Assembly: GCA_030710605.1 (NCBI GenBank)
Contig: CP092875.1
Span: forward strand, 70,869,746-70,933,745
Direction: 5' to 3'
DNA length: 64,000 nucleotides
DNA from: Cordylochernes scorpioides
Lineage: Eukaryota > Arthropoda > Arachnida > Pseudoscorpiones > Chernetidae
The translations under genes were made by a program, and so were the position numbers. Positions 54,761 to 64,000 of the stretch are shown here, piece by piece. Below the pieces are notes generated by a model. The model was not told where the DNA came from. It saw only the letters and a program-made list of their open reading frames with translations, and ran no database searches. The number at the start of each line of letters is the position of its first letter. The stretch's first letter is position 1.

Positions 54761-55471
54761 TATGTATTTTTTTTTATCAACAATAGAGCTCGTTATCTCT
54801 CTCCCTATTTCTTTATTCTCAATTCTGTAAAATTGTTGTTGAGGACTCGAGCTGTTACTGTGCCAAGGAAACCCAGGACTCGAGTCACCCACTGTTGGAA
54901 TGACCACTTTCCTATGGCGTTACACAACAGACAGTTACTAATGTTGAAGATATGTATACATTTATAAATACCAGAGAGAATTATCAGAGATTTAATCACT
55001 TTTGTAAATATATTTATGACTATCGTTCTAACCTGAAAGAATCAGTTTCCTAATCTATCTTATCGTTTCTTTCATTTTTTCATAATGTGATCTATATAAC
55101 TGTTTCTGTTTAACAATTATAAATCGATGCAATTATCCCTAACGGGGATATCACTTTTTTTCTGTGTTGAAATAAAGTAAAAATAAATAAAGTGAAATAT
55201 GTTTTCTAAAAATTTAAAGATAGTTAAGAAATCGCTTACCACAGTATAAATTTTTGATATCATAAAAGATACGGAGTTTATATCGTAAATCACAAAAATA
55301 ATTGGTCAAATATGTTTAAGATAAAATATATATCTTTTTTTAGCTGCCTCGACTACAAATTTTAATCTAAATATTCACACAATCAAATAATCCTTAATCT
55401 AAAAAACTACTTTGTTGATTTCTAAGATGTTTTGTGATATATATTTTTAAAAAGTTTTCATTTAAAGAAAT
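54761..55471. other. AT-rich stretch, no gene recognised
   Basis: Short open frames in both directions at 54686-54967 and 54805-54999 lack family features. Confidence 0.4.
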
Positions 55472-55579
55472 ATGGTCGCAGCCTTGCAGAAAATTGACAT
55501 GGACCCAGAGCAGCAGCTTTACACACCCAAGATAGTAGACATTGCTGCTGCTGTGATAGAGATGCATGGAGACATCTAA
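55472..55579 (+). CDS. Short GC-richer open frame, 35 codons, unknown
   Basis: Starts MVAALQKIDMDPEQQLYTPK and ends AAVIEMHGDI. It stands out from AT-rich surroundings by base composition and balanced codons. It may be an isolated exon or processed-gene remnant. I do not recognise the protein. Confidence 0.3.
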   Translation: MVAALQKIDMDPEQQLYTPKIVDIAAAVIEMHGDI

Positions 55580-55720
55580 GTCTCTTCATTGGACACGACA
55601 ACAACATTTAAAGAAATAATATTTTTAAAAATTTGATAAAAGCTCTTACCTCTCTTCTTAATAAACAAATATGTTATGAAATATTTTATCTTTTGTAATT
55701 TCGTAATATTTTCTTATATA

Positions 55721-55882
55721 GAGTAGAACCTCCATGAGAGGACACCTCTCTATAAAGGACAGTTTTCATTTGCAAAATTACCGTTTTTACTACTTTGCAA
55801 CTCTCCGGTAAGAGGACACTTCTCTCTAAAGGACACTTTAGTTCTGCAATTAGGTGTTGTCCTTTACAGGGAGGTTCTACTG
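55721..55882. mobile_element. MITE, second copy of the 50122-50279 family
   Basis: TIRs agtagaacctccatgagagg / ctttacagggaggttctact with TA at the right end. Shares gaggacacctctctataaag-type motifs with the other copy. Confidence 0.8.
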
Positions 55883-56199
55883 TATAATATGAATACGCTC
55901 CAGGAGCATGGGTGTTACCTATATGTTAGTACTATATTTAATTTGATTTTTTTTGGGTTTCCTTCAAATTTAAAAATACTATATATAATGGTGAGTTTAA
56001 TTAAAAGGGCATTTTTTTCCCGGGTAACAAGTGTTTATTCATTTGTTTATTTATTTAGTAGTCGAGATGTAAAAAAGGTATTTTACAAAGGTCGGCAAAA
56101 AGTGTTGATAGGAAATGAGGTAAAAAGTAAAAAATATATATTTATATAAATCTTATATATATGCATATATGTAGGTATGTAACAAGTTTCTTCTTTTTA

Positions 56200-56554
56200 G
56201 AAAAAAAAATGTCTTCTCAAATATAAAAAATCAGATTCACTTTAGTTTGTAGGCCACCACAAATGTGAACACACACCTTGTTTCTTCCTCCTAGAGAGAG
56301 ATATAACTAAAAAAAAAATTAATAAAAAATAATAATATTAATAAATGGATATTAAGGAGCAAGTAATAAAAATAAGAGAGTGTGAAGGGGACAAAGAATT
56401 CCACACAACAGAATCAACCTGTACAGCAGCGGGCGGGCGGCGCGGTGGAAGCAGCGGCAGTTGGGGACTGTACAGCAAAAAAAAAAAAAAAAGATAAGAG
56501 AGAGGGGGGAGGGGAAGGCAGAGTCCACTTCTCATCTTCTCGCAGAGAATCCTT
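56200..56554 (-). other. Probable 3' UTR of Rab10
   Basis: Downstream of the stop on the minus strand. Contains a G/C-rich patch (gcgggcgggcggcgcggtgg) and an A16 run at 56479-56494. I cannot locate the cleavage site with confidence. Confidence 0.4.
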
Positions 56555-57160
56555 CTAGCAACATCTATTGCCGGCTCTTGCTTCTGCAGCATTCACCCGC
56601 ACTCGGTCTGGTTGCTCATTTTGATCTTTGCCGGCCATTTGTTTATTTAAAATAGTTTCTGCTAGTTCGTAGAAGGCTTTTTCTATATTGATGTCTGCTT
56701 TTGCACTGGTTTCATAGAATTTGATGTTGTGTTCTCTGGCAATTGCATCCCCCCTTTCTTTGCTGATCTTCCGCTTGTCCTCCATGTCGCACTTGTTTCC
56801 TAGGATCATCTTCTCTACGTCCTCATTAGCATGCTCATCAATGTTACGTAGCCACTTGGCGATGTTGTCAAAGCTCTTGGGGCTGGTGACGTCGTACACC
56901 AGCATGATGCCCATGGCCCCCCTGTAGTAGGATGTGGTGATGGTGTGGAACCGCTCCTGGCCCGCCGTGTCCCAGATCTGTAGTTTTATTTTCTTTCCTT
57001 TGAGTTCTATGGTTTTGATTTTGAAATCAATTCCTATTGTGGAGATAAATGTAGAATTAAATGCATCTTCCGAAAATCGAACTAAAATACAAGTTTTACC
57101 GACGCCTGAATCGCCTATTAATAGAAGCTTAAAAAGTAAATCATAAGTTTTCTTTGCCAT
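56555..57160 (-). CDS. Rab10: Rab10 small GTPase
   Basis: 201 residues from [19 protein letters not shown]. All G motifs are intact: P-loop G16DSGVGKT23, switch I T41 ([11 protein letters not shown]), W63DTAGQE69 in switch II, N122KCD125 and E150TSAK154. The C-terminus GNRCC carries the double-Cys geranylgeranylation site. The N-terminus and the [20 protein letters not shown] block are diagnostic of Rab10 rather than Rab8 or Rab13, and the length fits the family (about 200). Rab10 directs exocytic and recycling traffic at trans-Golgi, ER and endosome membranes. I chose this Met because it matches the family start; an in-frame Met 17 codons upstream is less likely. The whole coding region is one exon, so either introns were lost or this is a retrocopy. 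A divergent ATG lies about 36 bases upstream (57196). Confidence 0.95.
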   Translation of the reverse strand: MAKKTYDLLFKLLLIGDSGVGKTCILVRFSEDAFNSTFISTIGIDFKIKTIELKGKKIKLQIWDTAGQERFHTITTSYYRGAMGIMLVYDVTSPKSFDNIAKWLRNIDEHANEDVEKMILGNKCDMEDKRKISKERGDAIAREHNIKFYETSAKADINIEKAFYELAETILNKQMAGKDQNEQPDRVRVNAAEARAGNRCC

Positions 57161-57292
57161 TACACTATTTAGACGTTGCCCGAGGGTTGAGCAAAATGGC
57201 CGTATTAACAAACCCTGACTCGACTAAAGCGACGCCGGTAAAACGTAAATCCAAGATAATTACTAAGAAACAGATTTTATTAAGAAATTTAT

Positions 57293-58015
57293 TTATACGA
57301 TAATAACAAGGCGAAGGAAGACGAGTATCTTTATTGGTGCATAAGAGCGAGCTTTCGGGCAAAAGCCCTTCGACTGGCAAGATATAACGACGCTATGAAC
57401 GACATAGATGGCTGTAAAGAATATATAAACTTATTAATTTACATAAATATAGAAAAAAGCATGCAAATGGGCAATTTAACTATTTGAAAAAATGAGAGGT
57501 AAAAATAAAAATGGAAAAAATGAAATAGAAATCCTATAGGGTAATAGAAGGGATGCTAGAACATTAGCTGTAGGTAAGAAATATCAGTGAGGCATAACAC
57601 ATGGCTGCAATGGGATATCAAGCATATAAAAGAGAAATTTATACATAAAGGCCAGGAGATTATGTATAAATTTCTCTTTTATATGCTTGATATCCCATTG
57701 CAGCCATGTGTTATGCCTCACTGATATTTCTTACCTACAGCTAATGTTCTAGCATCCCTTCTATTACCCTATAGGATTTCTATTTCATTTTTTCCATTTT
57801 TATTTTTACCTCTCATTTTTTCAAATAGTTAAATTGCCCATTTGCATGCTTTTTTCTATATTTATGTAAATTAATAAGTTTATATATTCTTTACAGCCAT
57901 CTATGTCGTTCATAGCGTCGTTATATCTTGCCAGTCGAAGGGCTTTTGCCCGAAAGCTCGCTCTTATGCACCAATAAAGATACTCGTCTTCCTTCGCCTT
58001 GTTATTATCGTATAA
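57293..58015. repeat. Perfect palindrome, 356-bp arms, 11-bp spacer
   Basis: 57293-57648 and 57660-58015 are exact reverse complements without any mismatch or indel that I can find. The spacer is aggccaggaga plus edge bases. The arms contain a coding-like stretch next to a GT donor. Location is just upstream of Rab10. It may be a recent inverted duplication or a fold-back read artefact. Confidence 0.9.
57294..57410 (+). pseudogene. TPR-like exon candidate in the left palindrome arm
   Basis: Reads YDNNKAKEDEYLYWCIRASF, then RAKALRLARYNDAMNDIDG, just before a gtaaag donor-like site (57413). The pattern 'A..RAKAL..L.RY.DAM.DID' resembles a tetratricopeptide helix pair. The same exon is present on the minus strand at about 57898-58014, with an ATG just outside the arm (GMNLYDN). 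In the left arm it is out of frame with the nearest upstream ATG (57196, [20 protein letters not shown]). This could be exon 1 of a gene divergent from Rab10 that has been disturbed by an indel. Weak identification. Confidence 0.4.
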
Positions 58016-58326
58016 GTTCATTCCAGGAAGAAATTTATTAGTGAATTTTTTAAAATCGATTTATTTTTAAAATATATTATTATTTTTATATATTTTCGAT
58101 AATACGTGATTTATTTTAAAAATGTTTTTACTAAATTATGGATATTTGGAACCTTGGGTTAAAAATCTCTCTCTCTTTTGCGTATATTTGGAAGAAATGT
58201 GAGAAACCTAAACAAGAGAGAGAAAAAGAGAAAATAGGAAACTAAAAGGAAAAAGTATAAAAATTTGAGGGGGGCGTGTTATAAAAATAAACATCCCTTT
58301 GTTATTATTCAATTCTTGCCAAAAAA
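58016..58326. other. AT-rich spacer
   Basis: No gene recognised. Confidence 0.4.
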
Positions 58327-59098
58327 TCTATATATATAAAATTGAATGTCTGTCTGTTTGTCTGTCTGTTTGTTTGTACTCTATAGATTCAAAAACCATA
58401 CATCCAATCGCCGTGAAATTTTGGGATATTATTAGGTATATCACCGGGAAGGTTTTTGAAAAATAATTACATGAATATCTTGAATATCCTTAGAGTTATT
58501 TGCAGATTTGTAGATTTAACTCGCAAGCAGCGCCCCCATTGTGACAATGATAACAAGTGTTCTTATCACTAAGTTTGTTATCTTAAATATTATTTATCAA
58601 AAGTAAGATTATCTCAGGATGACACGGCAATTTATTTGCGACAAGAATAATGATACAATTCCAAGGCGAAGATACTATTCCTTTAACTTCCAATTACCGA
58701 GGGAACCAATTAATATTGATTTTATTCAACTTATCGAGTATTTCTCAAGGGACCGGGAAAAAATGTTCACTAGATAAAACTATGATTTTCTAATGTAGAA
58801 AATTAGGAAAGACAAAATTCAGGATGACAAGGCACACAGGTACCGGGAAAAAATGTTCACTTTATCGAGAGATTCAAATTTACGAGTTTCAAATTATTAA
58901 AATATATCTTTTTTATTTTTTAATAAGTTTTTAGAGAATTGTTTTTAACAAATGTTCGCTAGACAAACCTTTACTCGGGTAAAACCCCGGGCGAAGCCGA
59001 GTACGTTTTATAAGTTTAAAGAGAATTGTTTTAACAAATGTTCGTTAGACAAACATTCACTCGGGTAAAACCCGGGCGAAGCCGGGCACATCCGCTAG
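58327..59098 (+). mobile_element. Helitron (H1)
   Basis: 772 bp. Starts TCTATATATATAAAATTG with ctgtctgttt repeats, ends cccgggcgaagccgggcacatccgCTAG. Has an extra internal hairpin copy near 58978-59000 and is closely related to 46166-46667. Confidence 0.88.
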
Positions 59099-59273
59099 TA
59101 TACATATATATTTGTGCAACATTTACACTTAGCACACACATATCCATTTTTTTTTTGTAAATTCTGAATATAAAATGAATTTATAAACATGTATTTCAGG
59201 TGACATTAATTCTGATTCAGTATTTAAAATAAAGAATTTTAATTAACCCTCGAGCGCGCGCGCTAAATATGTA

Positions 59274-59450
59274 CATATATTAGATCAAAATATCGTTCAT
59301 TTTACCAATATTTCAGTTGGCTGAACGCCAACCTTTATCAAGTTGTTATAACATCATCACATATTAAATATGTTATAATACCTTGAAAAAGGTTGGCGTT
59401 CAGCCAACTGAAATATTGGTAAAATAAATGATATTTTGATCCAATATATG
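59274..59450. repeat. Palindromic MITE
   Basis: Arms of ~75 bp meet around 59362. They share ccaatatttcagttggctga / tcagccaactgaaatattgg and aacgccaacctt. Only a few mismatches. No TIR family assigned. Confidence 0.85.
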
Positions 59451-59950
59451 CCTTTTTATTTAAATATTTATTTATGGATTGCTCTATTTTCAAAATAATG
59501 GTGAGTGTACGAAATATAAGGTATCATTTTCTAAAAAAATCTATGGATTTTTTTTTTTTTTGCTTTTTTTCTTTGCAACAAAAAATTCCTAAAAGATATT
59601 GAATCTTAATAGGAATCTTATCAGATATGTAATTATAACAGAGATATTAATTTCTTGCGTGTCAACCTTGTCCAGGGACGATTCTAATATCTATGTACAA
59701 GATTGTCCTGTTTTTCAAGACTACAGAATCGAAAATAATTTAATAGTAACAGATCCAAGTATTTTTATTTCCATTGAAGAAATGTATATTAAATTCAATA
59801 CCTTTTGTAGATATATTTTAAATTATATAGCAACAAATATATTTTTAAGAAATTGATAATTTATATTATGCTTATTGTACATATTGCCAGACATATGTTT
59901 AAGACAGAAATGTGAACGTCAGTAATTCTCGATATGATTGGAGCCTTATT
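59451..59950. other. AT-rich stretch
   Basis: An 85-residue frame at 59599-59856 has no recognisable motif. Nothing else is seen. The missing 3' end of the hAT element may be eroded here. Confidence 0.4.
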
Positions 59951-61648
59951 TCATTTCATAAGTGAAAATAACTGCTCGCACCGATAAGTACTTCCAAACA
60001 TGGACATAATTTCATATGCTAATTTTCGAGTGTTTTCAAATCTGGCTGGCAAATATTTGTAAAATTCAGAAACGCCAACTTCAATGAATTTTGCCTTCAA
60101 ATATGAATCGCACTGGATATCTATTACCTCCATTTGCATATGATTAGGTACTGATTCTATATTTATCGAGAAAATCGAAGAAAACAAAGTAAACTTGCCT
60201 TCCAAATATTGAAATCAGAAAACCTTGTTTCAAATTCATTTCTAAGACTTAAAATATTTTCCGCATATTTTTGATACGATGCAGTTTCACCTAAACTTGA
60301 TTTGTACATGTTGCATGTCGGAAAGTGCATTAAATCTTCGTTTTTCAACTGCTTTTCCCAAAGAACTAGCTTACATTTGAATGCATTAACTTGGTCACAC
60401 AAGTTGGTAATGATCTGATCCTTTCCTTGCAGTTTCAAATTTAAATCCGACAAGTGTTTTGTTATGTCAACCATGAAGGAAAAATCTTGCAACCATACTT
60501 GATCAGAAAACAAAGTGATGTCTTGATTCTTGGTTATTAAAAACTGACATATTTATTCTTTCAAGTCCCAAAATTGTTTGAGAACCTTGGAGCATGATAG
60601 CCAATGTACCTCGGTATAGTATGATATTCCTGAATATTCGCTTTCTAATTCAGTTAAGAACAGAGAGAACAGTCGCTGATTTAAACCTCGAGATCTTATG
60701 AAATTGATGAATTTTTTGATAGGTGTCAACACATTTTCCATTTTTATTACCTTCGTACATAATACTTCCTGATGTATAATGCAATGCGTATGATGAATAT
60801 TGGAACCATCAGAAATTTCACTTAGTTTTTTCGCAGTAATGCTACGAAACCGTTGGTTTTTCCAGTCATTGAAGGAGCTCCATCTGTTGCTACAGAAATC
60901 AATTTTGATTGAGGTAAATTGTATTTTTGCAGAAGATCATAAACGCAATTAAATATATCTTCTCCTGTAGTAGTGCCATGCATCGGTACTAGTTCCAATA
61001 ATTCCTCAAAAATGTTGAAATCCGTGTCGCAAGCTCGAAAAAAAAAAAAAAAACAGCTAACTGAGCTACCCCACCAATGTCCGTACTCTCATCACAGGCA
61101 ATGGTAAATGCTTCGAAACAAAATGATTTTTATTTTATCTGATCATTTAAATTTCTGGCCATATCAGTAACTCTTTCCACAACGGTATTTCGAGACAAAG
61201 ATATTGCTTGAAACGTCTTCACACTTCCAGGACAAACAATTTCTGCAGCTTTGATTAAACATTCCTTGATGAAATCACCTTCAGTAAAAGGTTTTGAGTG
61301 TTTAGCTATCATCTCCGATAAAACGTAGCTTGCATGCACCGCCGCTTCACTCTCTTGTGATACTTTAGTAAACATAAACTGTTGTTTTTTCATTCCCAAC
61401 TTGAACTCTTTCAACTTTTCTTGTCTCATTAAACCTTCGTAGGTATCATATTTTGATTTATGTTGTTCATAATGACGTTTAATGTTATATAATTTTGGTA
61501 CACTAATAGCATTATTACATATCAAGCAGATGATATTATCTTTTACTTCAGAGCAAAAATACTCTAATTCCCACTTTTCTTGAAAATTCCTATGTTCGTC
61601 AGCAATTTTTCGTTTAGTTTTACTGCCACTTGGTTTTGATGAAGACAT
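59951..61648 (-). pseudogene. hAT-family transposase, broken
   Basis: The N-terminus (MSSSKPSGSKTKRKIADEHR) leads into a BED-like zinc region: WELEYFCSEVKDNIICLICN and IKRHYEQHKSKYDTYEG. After a stop at 61130 the DUF4371-like region is scrambled (61129-60750). Then SYYTEVHWLSCSKVLKQFWD (60553-60741), LQDFSFMVDITKHLSDLNLK and LQGKDQIITNLCDQV (60163-60513) follow. Last is the hATC dimerisation part (SMFGSTYRCEQLFSLMK, 59951-60205). Order and motifs match the GTF2IRD2/ZBED5 type of domesticated or mobile hAT proteins. At least four frame breaks exclude function. Confidence 0.85.
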
Positions 61649-62085
61649 ATTGAATACAAAGGTCTGAAAAAAAATAGTAATCGCTAACACAAAATAAAAC
61701 GTTTTAATTAATATATTTTAATTTTTTTTTTAATTAATATTTTTTAACTTACCAGACACAGAATAACTGCCTAAATTATTGAACGTAACTTGAAAAAAAA
61801 TTTTTCTAGTACTCCGAAAGAATATTTTCTTTAAACTTAAAGGCACACAATACTTATGGCGATGTACATACGTTATGTATGTAGGTATAATATTATCAAA
61901 ACTTACGACTTATGTTTGGCGACCAGTGGTTCATTATTAATAAATAAATTATGTATAATTACAATTTTTAAAAATTAGGCTACAAATTTTAATTAATTTT
62001 TTTTAATTTATATATTTTTTTAAAATTAAAATATATTGTCTGGTGGGCCGCATGAGGCCCGCGGGCCGCGAGTTTGACATGCCTG
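59951..62085 (-). mobile_element. hAT element (GTF2IRD2/ZBED5-like transposase), 3' TIR not found
   Basis: The 5' end is visible on the minus strand: CAGGCATGTCAAACTCGCGG then cccgcgggcctcatgcggcc (62035-62085), the classic Charlie-type hAT end. The flanking 8 bases are atctagag (62086-62093). No matching end or duplication was found near 59.9 kb, so that end is lost. Confidence 0.75.
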
Positions 62086-62093
62086 ATCTAGAG

Positions 62094-62739
62094 GTTTGAT
62101 ATTTATTAGTTTTGTTTTTAAAAGCTGTCTTAAGCGAGTGTAGAAAATTTAATAATTCTATGTAGTCTAGGCTTATATTAAAAATAGATCACCAAAATTG
62201 AAAGAAAGTGTAGGAATTAGTCCATTACTGGTCGCACTTTATATAATGATGGCCGCTCTTTACACCACAGAAACATCTTAATCTTAAAGGATCTTATAGA
62301 TTGACTTTAGAAAAGGCTGACTACATAAAGCCGCGTAGAGCGAGCGTACTTGCAATGCTCTTACACTTACAATTGAATTTTGACAGTTTTATCTTGTAAC
62401 TGCAAATAGTTTCTATAGAGAGGGCTGAAATTTTGAATTTCATGCTCCTTTTAAGCCACAATTATTCACTGCAAAAACCAAATATCGACTCTCAATGATT
62501 TCCGAGTTGATATCGTGAATCACCTACTGACATTCTTTTTAAATAGAACAAATAAATATTTTACTTGATATTATTTAATTTATCACTGATTTAAAAAAAT
62601 AAATAAATTTTGAAGAAGATGAGAATTGACTATATTTCTCAACACATCAATCCTTCTTTTGAAATTCACCTGCACTCAAAAATAAACACAATTAGAAATT
62701 AAATATTCAGTATATATTACACATAGATTATTAGAGAAT
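62094..62739. promoter_or_regulatory. Unit D 5' flank of kinase D
   Basis: From about 62300 aligns with 9590-10029, 16110-16567 and 27490-27923: taaagccgcgtagagcg, the acttacaattg repeats, atcgactctcaatgatttcc and attcagtatatattacacat right before ATG. This is the only flank shared by all four copies. Confidence 0.5.
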
Positions 62740-63684
62740 ATGTTGACAAAGGTGGTAGATGCGTTTCATGAAAAAAAGAAACCAGTCTACTTTGCAGTTA
62801 AAGAACTGTACTCTCAAGTTGAGAATATAATCACCAATGAAGCTACAGGACGAAGGTTTGAGAAAGGCAAACTTCTTGGAAAAGGAGGGAATGGATGTTG
62901 TTTCGAAGTCTGTGATATAGAATCAAATGAGACATTTGCGTGTAAGGTTTCAAGTAGAAGTAAATATTACCCATATGAGGCCAATGTGTTGAAATCTTTG
63001 GACCACGTTAATATAGTAAAATATTACGAACATTTCTGTGATGAAAAATTTCTCTATATCATAATGGAATGCTGTGACTCATCTCTTCATGAAGTCTGTG
63101 AAGTGATGTCAGAGAAGAAAGATGTAAATTTAATTCAAAATTATGTATGCCAGATTGCAACAGCTTGTCACTATCTTCACTCAGAAAAACACATCATCCA
63201 TGCAGATCTCAAACCAGAAAATATTCTACTCAAAGATGGAGTAGTCAAGTTGGCTGATTTTGGTAGTTCTCGGAGGTTGTCATCAATAAATGAAAAATTA
63301 ACACATAAAGGAGGGACCCTTGTCTACAAGGCTCCAGAAATAATATTGAAACAACTCTGCGGTGTTGAAATTGATTGCTGGGCGTTGGGATGTACTATTT
63401 TCAAACTATTTGAAGGTAAGGCAGTTTTTACTCGGAAAAATGATAAGAAAATAGAGCATATTTTTATGAATGACACATTTCAAGTTCCTCTCACATCTTG
63501 TTCAAACGCTAACACGTTGATCACAGGGCTTCTGGAGACAAATCCAGAATTGAGGTACACCATGGAAGATGTCCTCGAATCAACATTTGTAAAGGGATCC
63601 AGAAAAAAAATCTCACCTGGTTACAATTATACAATTGTAATTGCTTTTACTCTATTAGGCCTCGCGTTTCTTAAATTTTGTTAA
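62740..63684 (+). CDS. PLK-like serine/threonine kinase, copy D, with hydrophobic C-terminal tail
   Basis: 314 residues, single open exon. Gly loop GKGGNG (47-52), FACK lysine K69, helix-C E80, HADLKPEN catalytic loop (H154, A155, D156, K158), DFGSSRR, APE and DCWALGC. Compared with copy A it has two extra residues in CEVMSEKKDVNL. Its end is different: after FVKGSRKKISPGYN comes YTIVIAFTLLGLAFLKFC, an 18-residue hydrophobic stretch preceded by basic residues, the look of a C-terminal membrane anchor. That tail comes from reading sequence that is 3' UTR in copy A. Same non-RD alanine as the other copies and no polo boxes. Probably functional. Confidence 0.87.
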   Translation: MLTKVVDAFHEKKKPVYFAVKELYSQVENIITNEATGRRFEKGKLLGKGGNGCCFEVCDIESNETFACKVSSRSKYYPYEANVLKSLDHVNIVKYYEHFCDEKFLYIIMECCDSSLHEVCEVMSEKKDVNLIQNYVCQIATACHYLHSEKHIIHADLKPENILLKDGVVKLADFGSSRRLSSINEKLTHKGGTLVYKAPEIILKQLCGVEIDCWALGCTIFKLFEGKAVFTRKNDKKIEHIFMNDTFQVPLTSCSNANTLITGLLETNPELRYTMEDVLESTFVKGSRKKISPGYNYTIVIAFTLLGLAFLKFC

Positions 63685-64000
63685 TTCAAATATGTCTTTA
63701 AGTAGTGTATATATATCGTCTTGTAAATAACTTTTATTTTAATATTTGCGTTGTATCATTTTGAAATTAATAAAAAATGTCATTTAATTTTGTAAGATCT
63801 TTATTCACGTATGTAAATTAACCAGACCAATTAACAGGTTCTGAAATTCTAAGCCCAATATGATGGCCGCTCTTTACACCACAGAAACAGCTCAATTTCA
63901 AAGGAACTATTAAATTCTATTCTCTAAATAATTCAATGCCACAATGATCACCTAGAAATTTGCAAATTTTGTAATCTTGCATTGTTATCGGGAATGAAAT
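63685..64000. repeat. Unit D 3' flank
   Basis: Aligned with 10945-11140 and 28858-29040. Poly(A) signal AATAAA at 63769-63774. Includes a copy of gatggccgctctttacacca that also occurs upstream at 62249. No gene. Confidence 0.6.

Noticed and set aside
57821..58021. Right-arm minus-strand ORF as a separate gene
   Set aside because: It is the inverted copy of the left-arm exon-like sequence, so independence cannot be argued until the palindrome is verified.

Overview
This is eukaryotic, AT-rich, repeat-dominated DNA. The Jockey-type LINEs with three CCHC knuckles, BEL/Pao and Ty3-like LTR elements, a mariner, Helitrons and an invertebrate-style Rab10 point to an arthropod. A chelicerate (spider-like) genome is my best guess, with low confidence. 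There is one 100-N scaffold gap (30593-30692). Many reading frames are broken by single-base indels, often in homopolymers, so some 'pseudogenes' may be assembly errors.

Layout. 0.6-30.5 kb is three diverged tandem copies (units A, B, C) of a locus. Each unit carries one intronless, Polo-like-kinase-derived gene: A 10030-10944 intact, B 16568-17463 broken, C 27924-28857 with one frameshift. A fourth copy, D, is at 62740-63684 (intact). All four keep HxDxKxxN, DFG and APE, but the HRD arginine is alanine (HAD), and none has polo boxes. The units were interrupted by mobile elements whose boundaries can be read to the base, because a sister unit preserves the empty site. These are a Ty3-like LTR element (1025-7158), two solo LTRs (7821-8503, 25811-26370), a Helitron with a second Helitron nested in it (14680-15919), a BEL/Pao element (17958-23118), a mariner (23962-25277) and Tigger/pogo-like MITEs.

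31-54 kb is a mobile-element island: Helitrons in both orientations and in head-to-tail trains, a relic of the Helitron Pif1-type helicase (47931-48164), tRNA genes and tRNA-like modules embedded in Helitrons, and three head-to-tail Jockey-like LINEs (34.3-45.3 kb). The middle LINE has both ORFs open. The first is an ORF1-only deletion derivative. The third is broken by a Helitron and by a small TRIM-like LTR element.

54-64 kb contains inverted repeats, an uninterrupted Rab10 gene (56555-57160, minus), a perfect 356-bp-arm palindrome immediately upstream of it (57293-58015), another Helitron, a decayed hAT transposase gene, and kinase copy D.

The cellular genes with apparent coding capacity are the kinases and Rab10. 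Everything else recognisable is mobile DNA or its remains. The most interesting signals are the HAD-type PLK-like kinase expansion with a gene-conversion mosaic, the Helitron trains carrying tRNA modules, the TRIM whose 3' LTR holds an inverted copy of its own interior, and the perfect palindrome beside Rab10.
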